A stretch of 52,021 nt of DNA, taken from NCBI GenBank assembly GCA_002309695.1, contig DBXV01000012.1, positions 105,436 to 157,456 of the forward strand, written 5' to 3'. How positions within the stretch are numbered: the stretch's first letter is position 1; every line of letters begins with the position of its first letter. The position numbers were made by a program, and so were the translations under genes. Positions 28,560 through 37,320 of this stretch are shown in pieces. The notes below the pieces were generated by a model. The model ran no database searches. It was given only the letters and a program-made list of their open reading frames with translations, and had not been told where the DNA came from. This DNA is from Myxococcales bacterium UBA1203. GTDB lineage: Bacteria > Myxococcota > Myxococcia > Myxococcales > UBA5297.

Positions 28560-28624
28560 GAGAACCGTTCCGCGAAAACGACAGAAGAGAATGACAGCGC
28601 GCCGAAAGCGCTTCTGACGAATTC

Positions 28625-28659
28625 AAAGCCCGGCAGGCATTTCACCGCCGGGCTTTTTT
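28625..28659 (+). terminator. Terminator of the F0 operon
   Basis: Stem AAAGCCCGGC (28625-28634) / GCCGGGCTTT (28647-28656), perfect over 10 bp, followed by T to 28659. It closes the atpZ-I-B-E-F transcript. Confidence 0.9.
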
Positions 28660-28747
28660 GTGAGCAAACGCGGCGGCCAGCCGGGATTGGCCGGTGGTGA
28701 ACGGCAGCCCCGGTCAGCGCGCTTTTTTCGAGGGGAGAACAACGAGC

Positions 28748-31282
28748 ATGTGCCTTGAACATTCAGAAAGAGCGTCTCTGACCCGCAGGCTTCTTCCTCA
28801 GACCGCTTCCGCCGCTCTCGCGCTCGCTGTTTTCGCGCTGCTTCCCTCGTCGGCTCTGGCTCAGGTCAGTGCCGTCCGCGCGCAGACTGTGACGGAAGGA
28901 GTCGCCCTTCCCGCGCCGCTGTCGGGCGCCGCCCTGACTTCCGGAGCGCTTTCTCCGGGGGTGAATCCGGCGGGCATCAGCGGCCTCTTTGGTGTCGAGG
29001 CGGCCTATCTCCATGACCGCAACATTCCGCAGGACCGCATCGGCGACGCACTGGCCGGTGCGGCCGGCATCGGTCCTGTCAGCATTGGCCTGTCCGAGCA
29101 TTGGATGCGTTACGGCGGGGACGTGCCCGATTACCGCAGGACATCTCTGACGCTGGCCGTTGGCAGCCATCTGTTGGGACTCGGCACGAGCCTCAATTTC
29201 TATTCGTCCGCAGATTCCCACTCGCTGGACCGGATGATTTCCTGGGACCTGGGCGCTGTGGTTCGGCCCGCCTCTTTTGTGTCCATCGGCGCCGCTGCTT
29301 TTGACCTGAACGCGCCGCGGCTCGATGGGGCGCGGCTCGCCAGGCGGTTCGACCTGGGTCTGGGCTTTCGGCCGGGGACGGACCGGGTGGAGATCGGCGT
29401 GGACTGGCGGTTCGATGACCTGACGCCTCTGGCCGATTCCAAAATGGAATTTGTCCTTCGGGGTGAGGTCGTGGAGGGCGTTCTGCTTTCGGCCGGATTT
29501 TCCACGGATTTTTCCGGAGAGGGGCTGGCCGGTCAGATTGCGCTGTCGCTGAACACGAAACACTTCGGCGCGGGCTACGCCTTCGGAGCGCATTTCGCCG
29601 ACACTCAGGCGGCTGAACACACGGCATGGGTTTCGGCGGCGACATCGAGGCAGCGGGGTATATCTCTGCCCCGCAAACGCTACGTTCTGGTGGACGTAGA
29701 GGAGGCCCTCCGGCCGGGCGGCAAAGGGCTGAGCGACATTTTCGGCCGCCAGGATGGCTGGCTGGCGCTGCTCGCCCAGCTGGAGCGGATTGGCCGCGAC
29801 GATTCGACGGCGGGCATCGTCGTGAAGCTGGAAGGTTCCGGCGCCCTGGGGCTGGCCCACGCTGAGGCTCTGAGTGCCGGCATCACGCGGCTTCGGAAGA
29901 GCGGCAAAAAGGCAGTGGCGCTGCTTCTGGGAGCGGAGGACCCCGACTATCTGGCCGCGCTGGCCTGCGACCGCATCGTCGCCGTTCCTGCTGCGAACCT
30001 GTTCATCAATGGCTTTCGCTTTCAGTCCACGTTCTTCGGACGCCTTCTGGACAAGGCTGGCGTGACCATGGACGTGGCCAAATCGGGCCGCTTCAAGACG
30101 GCGCCCGACACGTTCACCGCCAGCGCCATGTCCGAGGCCGAAAAGGAGCAGCTGGGGGCCGCTCTGGATGTGATTTTTCCCCGTTATGTCAGTGCCATCG
30201 CCGCTTCCCGGGGCCTGACGGAGCAGGCTGTTCGGAGCGCGCTGGATGAGGGCGTCACCGGAGCTGCGGGTGCCAAGGCCAGAGGACTCGTGGATGACGT
30301 GCTGTTCACCGACCAGATTGGCGCCGTCGTCTCCGGGCTGGAGCAGGCGCGAACCGAGCTGGTGTCCTCGGCAGATGAAGAGCCGGAAGTTCCTCAGCCC
30401 TGGGGCCTGTGCCCCAAAATTGCCCTCATCCGTATTGACGGCCTCATTGTTTCCGGGGCTTCGGGCGGCGGTCTGCTTGGTATGGGGCGGCGGACGGGCG
30501 CTGCGGACGTGATGGAAGCGCTTCGGAAAGCTCTCTTCGACGGGAGCGTGAAGGCGATTGTCCTCGCCATCGACTCCGGGGGCGGCAGCAGCCTGGCCAG
30601 TGACCTGATTTGGCGCTTCGTCCGGCTGGCGGCGCAGGAAAAGCCGGTGGTCGTCTCCATGGGCGATGTGGCTGCGTCGGGCGGCTACTACATCGCGTCT
30701 GCCGGCACGGAGGTTTTCGCTTCGCCTTCCACGCTGACGGGCTCCATCGGCGTCTTCATTATGAAGCCTTCGTTTCAGGGGCTCATGGACAGGGCAGGCG
30801 TGGATGCGCAGTCGCTGGATCGGGGAAAGGGCGCGGGGGTGATGTCGATGGCGCGTCCCTGGAACGATGCGGAGAAGGCGTCTGTGCAGCGGGCGGTGGA
30901 CGATGCCTACGGCCTGTTCCTCGACCGTGTGGCGGAGGGCCGGAGAATGCCCCGTTCCGATGTGGAGGCCCTGGCTGCTGGAAGGGTCTGGCTCGGAAGC
31001 GACGCGGTGAAGAGCGGACTGGCGGACAAGCTGGGTGGTCTGGCGGAGGCCATTGAACGCGCCTCGGCTCTGGCTGGCCTGACGCATCATCAGCGGACAG
31101 AGGTGGTGCTGTTCGACGGCGGCGGCGTGGGCACCCGCGTCCGCGAAGTTTTTCGCGGTCAGGACGAACAGGCGCCCGCCGTGAAAATTTTGCAGCGTCT
31201 CGGCGCGGGAACAGCGGCGGATGTCCTTCTGGAGGAAAGCGGGCATCCGCTGGCGCTGGTTCCCTGGGAGGGCGTCCGCTAG
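28748..31282 (+). CDS. Predicted outer-membrane barrel fused to SppA (S49) protease
   Basis: An 844-aa protein with a signal peptide (cleavage after A38, ALA). A region of about 280 residues (about 45-325) follows, rich in alternating beta-strands and with an NPAG block, resembling PorV/FadL-like outer-membrane barrels. Next comes a complete double S49 unit like SppA. The catalytic Lys is K450 (GRFKTA) in the first repeat and the Ser is S644 (AASGGYY) in the second; their spacing of 194 matches E. coli SppA (K209/S409). SppA normally clears signal peptides at the inner membrane, facing the periplasm. The barrel suggests an outer-membrane location instead, which is inference. The ATG has a GGGGAG site. 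It ends on a CTAG shared with ftsE. Confidence 0.8.
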   Translation: MCLEHSERASLTRRLLPQTASAALALAVFALLPSSALAQVSAVRAQTVTEGVALPAPLSGAALTSGALSPGVNPAGISGLFGVEAAYLHDRNIPQDRIGDALAGAAGIGPVSIGLSEHWMRYGGDVPDYRRTSLTLAVGSHLLGLGTSLNFYSSADSHSLDRMISWDLGAVVRPASFVSIGAAAFDLNAPRLDGARLARRFDLGLGFRPGTDRVEIGVDWRFDDLTPLADSKMEFVLRGEVVEGVLLSAGFSTDFSGEGLAGQIALSLNTKHFGAGYAFGAHFADTQAAEHTAWVSAATSRQRGISLPRKRYVLVDVEEALRPGGKGLSDIFGRQDGWLALLAQLERIGRDDSTAGIVVKLEGSGALGLAHAEALSAGITRLRKSGKKAVALLLGAEDPDYLAALACDRIVAVPAANLFINGFRFQSTFFGRLLDKAGVTMDVAKSGRFKTAPDTFTASAMSEAEKEQLGAALDVIFPRYVSAIAASRGLTEQAVRSALDEGVTGAAGAKARGLVDDVLFTDQIGAVVSGLEQARTELVSSADEEPEVPQPWGLCPKIALIRIDGLIVSGASGGGLLGMGRRTGAADVMEALRKALFDGSVKAIVLAIDSGGGSSLASDLIWRFVRLAAQEKPVVVSMGDVAASGGYYIASAGTEVFASPSTLTGSIGVFIMKPSFQGLMDRAGVDAQSLDRGKGAGVMSMARPWNDAEKASVQRAVDDAYGLFLDRVAEGRRMPRSDVEALAAGRVWLGSDAVKSGLADKLGGLAEAIERASALAGLTHHQRTEVVLFDGGGVGTRVREVFRGQDEQAPAVKILQRLGAGTAADVLLEESGHPLALVPWEGVR

Positions 31283-31962
31283 GCGCCGGGACGGTGCGGC
31301 GTGACGGCCTCGGTGCAGCAGCCATTTTTGAGAGAGATGACCCGCGCGGGATAGCGGGCCAGCAGACTCTGATCGTGGGTGGCCACCAGCACTGTCGTTC
31401 CCTGCACCGACAGCTCACGCATGAGGTCCATCACTTCGATGGTCAGCTGCGAGTCGAGATTCCCGGTCGGCTCGTCCGCCAGCAGGATGGCCGGCGTGTT
31501 GACGATGGCGCGGGCGATGGCGACTCGCTGCTGCTCCCCGCCGGAGAGCGTCAGCGGCAGAGCGTCCGCTTTGTGCAGCAGCCCGACACTGCTCAGCGCC
31601 TTGCGGATTTTGCGCTCTCCCTCGCGGCGGCCGATGCCCAGAATATCCAGCGCCAGGGAGACATTCTGAGCGGCGGTCCTGTCGGGCAGCAGCTTGAAGT
31701 CCTGAAAGACCACGCCCACCGACCTGCGCAGCAGGGGAATCTCCCTCTCAGACAGCCGCGTGATGTTGCGTCCGTCGATGAAGATCTGACCCTCCTGCGC
31801 CCGCTCGCCGCAGAAAATCAGCCGCAGCAGCGTGCTTTTCCCTGCACCGGATGGCCCCGTGAGAAAGGCGAATTCCCCCCGCTCGATGGCGAAGGTCACA
31901 TCCCGCAGGGCCGGCTCCCTGTTTTCGGCGTAGCGCTTGGTGACATGAAAAAAGCGAATCAT
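31279..31962 (-). CDS. ftsE: Cell division ATP-binding protein FtsE
   Basis: FtsE is the ATPase of the FtsEX complex that activates peptidoglycan hydrolases at division. The 227-aa protein has the Walker A at 36-44 (GPSGAGKST), the FQDFKLL Q-loop typical of FtsE at 87-92, the LSGGEQQR signature at 139-146 and Walker B with DEP at 163-165. The closest alternative is a LolD-type ATPase, but the FQDFKLL block favours FtsE. FtsX normally follows ftsE directly, but here the convergent sppA gene occupies that position, so ftsX must be elsewhere. It lies 9 bp after the DciA-like gene and may be cotranscribed with it. Confidence 0.88.
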   Translation of the reverse strand: MIRFFHVTKRYAENREPALRDVTFAIERGEFAFLTGPSGAGKSTLLRLIFCGERAQEGQIFIDGRNITRLSEREIPLLRRSVGVVFQDFKLLPDRTAAQNVSLALDILGIGRREGERKIRKALSSVGLLHKADALPLTLSGGEQQRVAIARAIVNTPAILLADEPTGNLDSQLTIEVMDLMRELSVQGTTVLVATHDQSLLARYPARVISLKNGCCTEAVTPHRPGA

Positions 31963-31971
31963 GGGCGGCAG

Positions 31972-32379
31972 TCATCGAGCGGCGCGGTGCTGACGAACCT
32001 TTGAATTTCCGGAACGCAGAGAGGACGTACGGACGAAGGGAAGCTCTGTCTGATCCGACTTTTCCGGCAGCTCCGTCAGCTGGATGGACCTGATTCGATG
32101 GTAGGGCCCCAGCTTGAGGTTCAGCCGCTCCACCAGAAGGTCATGGGCCTGCCGCACGGGCGGCAAAAACGACTTCTCGACCTCCACCAGAAGGACGCCG
32201 TCGGAGACGCCCCTAACCCGTGTCCTGTCCGCCACCGGCCCTGCGGCATCGCGCCACAGCGGCGTCAGAAGTCCAGGACATCCGCATCTCGCTCCGCCCA
32301 TCTTTCCGAAGAGGCGGAACAGAGAGGCCTTTGGGTCTTCAAAATCGCTGGTCGGCATGGCGGCGGCGCTTTGGTCCAA
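31972..32379 (-). CDS. DciA-like (DUF721) protein
   Basis: A 135-aa protein with a DUF721/DciA-type domain at about 25-105: LFGKMG, then the WRDAAGPVADRTRV strand-turn and DGVLLVEVEKSFL, then VERLNLKLG. DciA is the common bacterial helicase loader that helps place DnaB. The match is by pattern and moderately secure. The TTG start at 32379 follows a GGGGGAGGG site at short spacing; an ATG at 32358 is also in frame but has no site. It is 9 bp upstream of ftsE on the same strand. Confidence 0.65.
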   Translation of the reverse strand: MDQSAAAMPTSDFEDPKASLFRLFGKMGGARCGCPGLLTPLWRDAAGPVADRTRVRGVSDGVLLVEVEKSFLPPVRQAHDLLVERLNLKLGPYHRIRSIQLTELPEKSDQTELPFVRTSSLRSGNSKVRQHRAAR

Positions 32380-32475
32380 AACCCTCCCCCAAGCAACCGG
32401 ATGCTGCCACGGTCCGACAGATTGAATGCGGAGGTGAAGGCGGGCCTTTCAATTCAGCCTTCACCTCCCACCCGG

Positions 32476-33882
32476 CTATTTGAGTGCCGCGCCCAGTGCG
32501 TTTTCCATGGCTGCCGGAATTTTGGACGCCAGGAATTTCCACAGCCGCCGGCTGGCCTCTTCCGGAATCTGGGACGACTGCTTCCCGCTGATTTCGAAGG
32601 ATTGAAGAACGGCGCCTTCCTCCCGGTCGATGATGTTCACGTGCAGGGACGCAGTTTTGATGTGCCAGCCCTGGCTGAGGATGTCGGGCGTCCTTCGGAT
32701 TTCTGCGCGAATCATCAGATCCGGGCTCTCGTCGGCCAGCTTCAGCTGGAAGCCAAATGCCGCCACTGCTTCACGCAGGGCCGTTTGCAGGGACTGTTCA
32801 TCCGACGAAAAGCCCGCTTCCAGAGAAACGCGAAGCCCCCGGAGCGCAGCGATGGACCAGTCATGCAGCCTGATTTGATCGACAGCTGGAGCCGCCATGG
32901 CGCCGTCGGGGGAGACAATCCGGAGCTGCCTGTTCAAGGCGCTCCTGCGAATCAGCAAATCGGCGACTTCGCGGGCAAAACGCGCCGTCTGAAGCCGATT
33001 GGCAGGCTTGGGACCCTCATTTGAAAGCTGCGAGGGGCGCGTGTTTGCAGCCGGAGCAGAGCGGACAGCTGGAGATGCCGCGGGCGGCGGCGCAGCCGGA
33101 GCGGCAGCGGGAGCTGGGCTCTCAAACTCTGCGTCCAGCGCGGCGAAAGCATCTTCTGCGTGAATGATCACTTCCTCGAAGCGGCTTGCCGAGCGGGGCT
33201 GCGGCGCGGCGGCTGACGCAGAAGGAGCAGGAGAGGGCGTCGCTTTGATTTGAGGGGCAGGGGTAGGCGTCGGCGCGGGAGCATCTTCCAAGATGACTTG
33301 GACGCGGGAGATTTTCAGAGGTTCCTGACCATTGAGCACGCGTTCAGCCCTCAGAAGGCGCCTGTCGATTTCGGCGATTTCTCCCAGCAGAGCGTTTTTG
33401 GCCTGGATGCGGTCCAGAATGGCGGCTGCCCAGAAGATGCCGTCGGGCGACTTCCACGATTCCGCGATGCGGACGCCCGACAGCTGCTGGTGGGTGGTGG
33501 CCCGGATGAGCTGCTGGGACGACTGGAACATGGCGTAGGCGCTGCCGTCGGCGATGGACTCCGATTCGATGGTGGTCAGGCTGGACTCAATGCGGGCGGT
33601 AAAAATTTCGGCCACCAGCGCCTTGGCCCTGTTTTCTGCACCGACCAGATCCGCACCGCTGCCAATGCCAGCGAGGAATTTTTGCGGCGGGAATCTGACG
33701 TCTGGCGTGTGGACCCAATCCGGAGTCGCATTCGGATTGCTGGCAGAGCCTGCGTTGGCTGCCGTCCCGGAGCGGCGGGCGGCTTCCTCGGGAGAGGCGA
33801 CGATGATGACCGGAGAACAGGCAAGTTGGCCTCCCGCGAGGGCGGCAGTCAGAAAAAATGCAGGAACGCGGCGATGGTTCAT
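32476..33882 (-). CDS. LPP20-family lipoprotein with Pro/Ala linker
   Basis: A 468-aa exported protein. The signal peptide ends near C22 (QLAC, an imperfect lipobox). An LPP20-type domain (about 55-175) follows, with PDWVHTP, FLAGIGSG and an A-X3-A repeat. Then come a Pro/Ala-rich linker (about 200-300) and a C-terminal alpha/beta domain (about 340-465) that I do not recognise. LPP20 proteins are outer-membrane-associated lipoproteins, some of them linked to flagella (FlgP-like). It is the last of four lipoprotein genes and starts 45 bp after the TPR lipoprotein gene. The C-terminal domain is a likely partner-binding unit. Confidence 0.75.
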   Translation of the reverse strand: MNHRRVPAFFLTAALAGGQLACSPVIIVASPEEAARRSGTAANAGSASNPNATPDWVHTPDVRFPPQKFLAGIGSGADLVGAENRAKALVAEIFTARIESSLTTIESESIADGSAYAMFQSSQQLIRATTHQQLSGVRIAESWKSPDGIFWAAAILDRIQAKNALLGEIAEIDRRLLRAERVLNGQEPLKISRVQVILEDAPAPTPTPAPQIKATPSPAPSASAAAPQPRSASRFEEVIIHAEDAFAALDAEFESPAPAAAPAAPPPAASPAVRSAPAANTRPSQLSNEGPKPANRLQTARFAREVADLLIRRSALNRQLRIVSPDGAMAAPAVDQIRLHDWSIAALRGLRVSLEAGFSSDEQSLQTALREAVAAFGFQLKLADESPDLMIRAEIRRTPDILSQGWHIKTASLHVNIIDREEGAVLQSFEISGKQSSQIPEEASRRLWKFLASKIPAAMENALGAALK

Positions 33883-33927
33883 CTTGAGCCCCTTTGTGGA
33901 TGCGTCGGCAGCTGCTCTGGAGACACG

Positions 33928-35589
33928 TCAGTAGGCCGTCCTGATGTGCTGATAGGTCCGTTTCCCCGAGACAATTTTGACGGTCGGCAGCTCGTAGTAG
34001 TTCAGGATTTGACCGTTTCTGCCCGTGAGCCCGATTCGGAGATGGTGCTCGCCGGGATGGAGCCGGATTCTGGCCATGCGAATCTCCGCAGGCGCCGTCA
34101 GCCAGCTGCGCGTGTCCGCGTGCTCAGTGGAGGATGACGCGATGCGCCCGATGAGCCCAACGAGTGCAGCACCTGTCGTGGCTGTCAGATCATCACGCGA
34201 CTTGAGCGCAGCGTAGGTTGCGGCCTGAGCCACGGTGGTCAGCGCGAATTTGATGGCCGCCCGGGCACCGGCGCGCGCCTGAATGTCGCCGATTTGCTCG
34301 GCAAACGTCTTCGCGGTGATGGCCCCTGGGTTGGAGACGATTTCTGTTGCCGTCGCAGAGCAGCTGCCGTCGGTGCATTCGAGAACAGAACCGCTCACAG
34401 TCGAAGGCTCCCGAACAAGTTCCGGAATGGCGATAACGAAAGACACATCACTGAGCGCGGCCGCATGAGCTTCACGCCAGTTTTGCCCATTCAGCTCCTC
34501 AGGATGTTCCCGAACGTAGATGGCGGCCTGGCTGCCTGCGATTTGGAGACGCTTCTCCGTCAGATAGGGAAGCAGCCCGTTGTAGTGGATGAACACCAGC
34601 TCGCCGTCGGGGATTGACGGCGCGGCAAGTTCAGAGGTTTTGATGTCAGAGACAGCAGGAGCCGCTTCAGCGGTGGTCGTTTCTTCGTTGGTATCTGTTG
34701 AAGACGTCTGGGCTGCTTCCGAATCGGAGGGAAGAGGGGCACTCTCCTCAGTTTTGTCAGGTGTTTGTTCCTGCTGCGGAGCGTCGTTTCCCTCATCCGT
34801 TTGGGAGAGCGAAATTTGTCTCCAGTCCAGAGCACGAACCTGTTTGGAAGCGCGCTTGGGCAAAGCACTGGCTTCTGCCGCCCGGGCCTCGGCCTCCGGA
34901 TCTCTGAACAGCAGGTCTTGCAGAATGTGTTTCGGAACCGGCGTTTCAAAAATCGGGGACTGAGCGATGAATGCTTTTTTGGATTTTTGAAGGGAAAGTC
35001 GGGCGTTGTCCGCCTCGCCTGCGTCCTCCAAAGCCAAAGCGCTCAACAGGTGAGCGAAAGCATCGTCGCTGTAGCTGAGCTTGAGGTCGTGCTTTTCGCG
35101 AAGTTCAGTGAGGAAGAGACTGACCTTGCGCGCCTCCACGGCAGCTTCGTCGCTTTGGCCCATATAAAGACGGTTCAGCGCTCTGTAGATGTGCAGAAGC
35201 GTCCGAACGTGGGGAGCACCACGAAAATCCTCTGTGGCGTCATGGACGAAATAGCGCGCAGCGGATTTAGAGATGTCCTTGGTGTAAAGCTCATCCAGCC
35301 GCATTTCTGCTGCATCGAGGTGCCGGTCGCTTTCTTCGTAGCGTTCCAAGTCGTGAAGCACGACGGCTCGATCCAGATGGAACAGAACGGAATTGAGTTC
35401 GCCGTATTGAGCATCCCGGTTTTGGTCGATGAGTCGATCGGCAGCATTGAAGTTTTGTTCGTCCATCAATGACCGAACATCCAGCTTGTATTGAAGCGAT
35501 GGTCCTGAATCGGCGCATCCCGACGCCGCTAGGCAGACAACCGCTGCACAGAAACACCATCCAAGTCTGCGTCGGAGATTGAGGAACAT
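33928..35589 (-). CDS. COG3014-type TPR lipoprotein
   Basis: A 553-aa predicted lipoprotein with an excellent signal peptide (AASGC, C25). The N-terminal half (about 40-260) is a TPR-like helical region with the family blocks LDRAVVLHDLERYEESDRHLDAAE and the DELYTKDISKSA motif. A long acidic linker (about 270-330) and a C-terminal beta-rich region (about 345-550) follow, the latter ending in HLRIGLTGRNGQ. COG3014-type proteins often sit beside LpoB-like and LPP20 lipoprotein genes. The frame also has a GTG at 35697 overlapping the upstream stop (GTGA), but it would place 36 residues before the signal peptide, so 35589 is preferred. Confidence 0.8.
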   Translation of the reverse strand: MFLNLRRRLGWCFCAAVVCLAASGCADSGPSLQYKLDVRSLMDEQNFNAADRLIDQNRDAQYGELNSVLFHLDRAVVLHDLERYEESDRHLDAAEMRLDELYTKDISKSAARYFVHDATEDFRGAPHVRTLLHIYRALNRLYMGQSDEAAVEARKVSLFLTELREKHDLKLSYSDDAFAHLLSALALEDAGEADNARLSLQKSKKAFIAQSPIFETPVPKHILQDLLFRDPEAEARAAEASALPKRASKQVRALDWRQISLSQTDEGNDAPQQEQTPDKTEESAPLPSDSEAAQTSSTDTNEETTTAEAAPAVSDIKTSELAAPSIPDGELVFIHYNGLLPYLTEKRLQIAGSQAAIYVREHPEELNGQNWREAHAAALSDVSFVIAIPELVREPSTVSGSVLECTDGSCSATATEIVSNPGAITAKTFAEQIGDIQARAGARAAIKFALTTVAQAATYAALKSRDDLTATTGAALVGLIGRIASSSTEHADTRSWLTAPAEIRMARIRLHPGEHHLRIGLTGRNGQILNYYELPTVKIVSGKRTYQHIRTAY

Positions 35590-35693
35590 GGCGAAAATTC
35601 TCGTGATTGGCTTCCAGTCGCTGTCGCTGCGTGGTGGATGCCTGATGCTCGGCGAGCGGTGCAGTAAGGCGAGGATGGATGACAACAGGTAGG

Positions 35694-36317
35694 TCACCAG
35701 GTGGATTCGGCACGCTGAATTTGCTTTTTCAGTTTTTTGGTGCCGGTCCAGACGATTTGATTTGTCTCAATATGGGTAATTTTGACGGTGACTTGGTAGG
35801 TCATCACTGACGTGCCGCCGACTCGATCCAGCGAAGCATTGATTTCACCGCCCATCGCGTAGTCGGCACCGATTTCGTTCCCCATATTTTTTCGAGTGTC
35901 GTCCGTCGCATGGAGGTCTTGATCCCGACGCTCATTCCGCAGGGCTTCGCGCTCACTGGCGCTGGCTACAAACGAAACGCGGCCGCTGTTGATAAGCTCC
36001 CGCTGAAGTTCCTGAATGAAGCTCGATGTGTCGATGTGCTCAAAACTTCGGTTGCGCACTGTCTGAACGATAAGGACGGGCTTGCGGCCAAGTTCGTTCA
36101 GCGCCTGGACACTCCATGGATGGTCCAACGCCTGACGAATCAATGATGCGGCGACGATTTTGGCGTCAGTGTCATTCCAGCGGCCGCTCAAATCCGTTGG
36201 CTGTTCCTCATCGATGCGGGTGACCTGAACTGTCTGAGGAGGTACGTAACAGGCCACTAGTTGGAGCGTCATTGGAAGAAGCAGCAAAACGGCAAAGGAT
36301 GAAGCGGAGCGGTGCAT
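35694..36317 (-). CDS. LpoB-like penicillin-binding protein activator
   Basis: A 207-aa lipoprotein (lipobox LVAC, C23) with the LpoB-family domain: DLSGRWNDTDAKIVAASLIRQAL, then KPVLIVQTVRNRS, DTSSFIQELQRELINSG and the NQIVWTGTKKLKK end. E. coli LpoB reaches from the outer membrane through peptidoglycan to activate PBP1b. Direct activity on a PBP here is inference. The ATG at 36317 has a TGAGG site about 9 nt upstream. A terminator (36406-36448) separates it from the LPP20 gene upstream, so it probably gets a mix of read-through and its own promoter. Confidence 0.85.
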   Translation of the reverse strand: MHRSASSFAVLLLLPMTLQLVACYVPPQTVQVTRIDEEQPTDLSGRWNDTDAKIVAASLIRQALDHPWSVQALNELGRKPVLIVQTVRNRSFEHIDTSSFIQELQRELINSGRVSFVASASEREALRNERRDQDLHATDDTRKNMGNEIGADYAMGGEINASLDRVGGTSVMTYQVTVKITHIETNQIVWTGTKKLKKQIQRAESTW

Positions 36318-36405
36318 GGTGGTCGTGCCTCAAATTTTTGGACGGGAGGGAATCTGCCGGCCGAAGTTGACCGCTATCGAGCCCGTAAACAGTGGAATCT
36401 TTCCC

Positions 36406-36448
36406 AAAAAAACGCCCCGTAGCGCCGATAAAGGTGCTGCGGGGCGTT
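36406..36448 (-). terminator. Terminator inside the lipoprotein cassette
   Basis: A long stem, 36411-36426 with 36433-36448, pairs at 14 of 16 positions with wobble at the rest. The loop is GATAAA, and T7 follows on the minus strand (36406-36412). It lies between the first LPP20 gene and the LpoB-like gene, so the first gene is probably expressed more strongly than the other three. Confidence 0.85.
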
Positions 36449-36483
36449 GAGTCCGCAATGCCGATGGATTGTCGGCAAAAGTA

Positions 36484-37134
36484 TTACTGGGCAGCAGGGG
36501 CCGTCGGAATCTCGCCGCGCTCTTTGGCAATTTCGCTGTCGAGATTTTCGAAGGCTTTCTCAGCATTCTTGACGACGTAGTCACGCACGCGGCTGTCCAG
36601 TTGCTGCATCTTGCCGAGAGCATCCATGAAGCTCTGTGTATCGAGAACGACCAAGCTCCAAAGCTCGCCGGTCTGGCTCGCCCAAGTGGCAATGACCTGC
36701 GTGCCGCTCAGGGTCGTATCGACGATAGACTTGGATGTGCTCTCAGAGAACTGCTCGTCATCAGCAGCTGTGCCGAATTGCTCACCGCCAGTGACGCTGC
36801 GCTGATAATCGCGAATCATGCCCTTAATTTTGGACTGCATCATGTTGGCGAGCTCAAGGCGGGCACGCTGAGCACTGTTCTGCTTCATCAAAGCGATATT
36901 GCGGGAACCACCCATGGCGCCAGCAGCGCAGAGCTTTTCGGAACGGCCAATTTTGCTGAGGTAGATAGAGCAGTCGCCGGTGACCCATTCAGGAGCGCCC
37001 TCCAGAGCGTTCATGATGTGTGAGTTCATCGGTGTTTTTTCCGACTCGGTAGCCTGAGTGGCTTGCTGAGGGGTGCTGCAGGCGGCCAAGGCGATGGTAG
37101 CGGCGGCAAGAATGCCAAGATTGAGCGAACGCAT
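36484..37134 (-). CDS. LPP20-family lipoprotein
   Basis: A 216-aa lipoprotein with lipobox LAAC (C19). The mature part (about 45-195) is an LPP20-type domain: PEWVTGDC, the MGGSRNIALMKQ loop, an AQRARLELANMMQSKIKGMI helix and a SGTQVIATWAS strand. It begins the lipoprotein cassette and has a strong GAAGGAG site. A terminator follows the stop, and a sigma-54-like promoter lies about 185 bp upstream of the ATG. The gene and its upstream region have lower GC than neighbouring loci (one 60-nt line, 37201-37260, counts to 45%). Confidence 0.8.
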   Translation of the reverse strand: MRSLNLGILAAATIALAACSTPQQATQATESEKTPMNSHIMNALEGAPEWVTGDCSIYLSKIGRSEKLCAAGAMGGSRNIALMKQNSAQRARLELANMMQSKIKGMIRDYQRSVTGGEQFGTAADDEQFSESTSKSIVDTTLSGTQVIATWASQTGELWSLVVLDTQSFMDALGKMQQLDSRVRDYVVKNAEKAFENLDSEIAKERGEIPTAPAAQ

Positions 37135-37305
37135 TGTTTAACTCCTTCGGTGCTTTTCAGCGGGAAAGCGGCAGAAAATGTCCGCTTGGTTGGACTTCGG
37201 TAAAACTCAAGGGGAAGGGACCGAAACGACTTTGTTGCCCGAAATTCAGGGACAATCAAAAAAATGTTGACACCTGACGAATCGAACGAACGGAAAAATA
37301 TAAAA

Positions 37306-37320
37306 GCAGATGGCGTGCCA
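37306..37320 (-). promoter_or_regulatory. Sigma-54-like promoter of the lipoprotein cassette
   Basis: On the minus strand, TGGCACG (37320-37314), four bases, then CTGC (37309-37306). The -24 GG and -12 GC are separated by exactly 10 nt, and only one base differs from TGGCACG-N4-TTGC. It lies between the D-Ala-D-Ala dipeptidase gene and the first LPP20 gene, giving a leader of about 160 nt. A sigma-54 promoter would need an enhancer-binding activator; none is encoded in the window. Confidence 0.5.

Noticed and set aside
28763..31246. 827-codon frame opposite the barrel-SppA gene
   Set aside because: Antisense shadow: the + strand frame has clear catalytic motifs and a signal peptide.
37267..37304. 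TTGACA and TATAAA on the + strand
   Set aside because: The spacing is 26 bp, too long for a sigma-70 promoter, and no + gene lies downstream.
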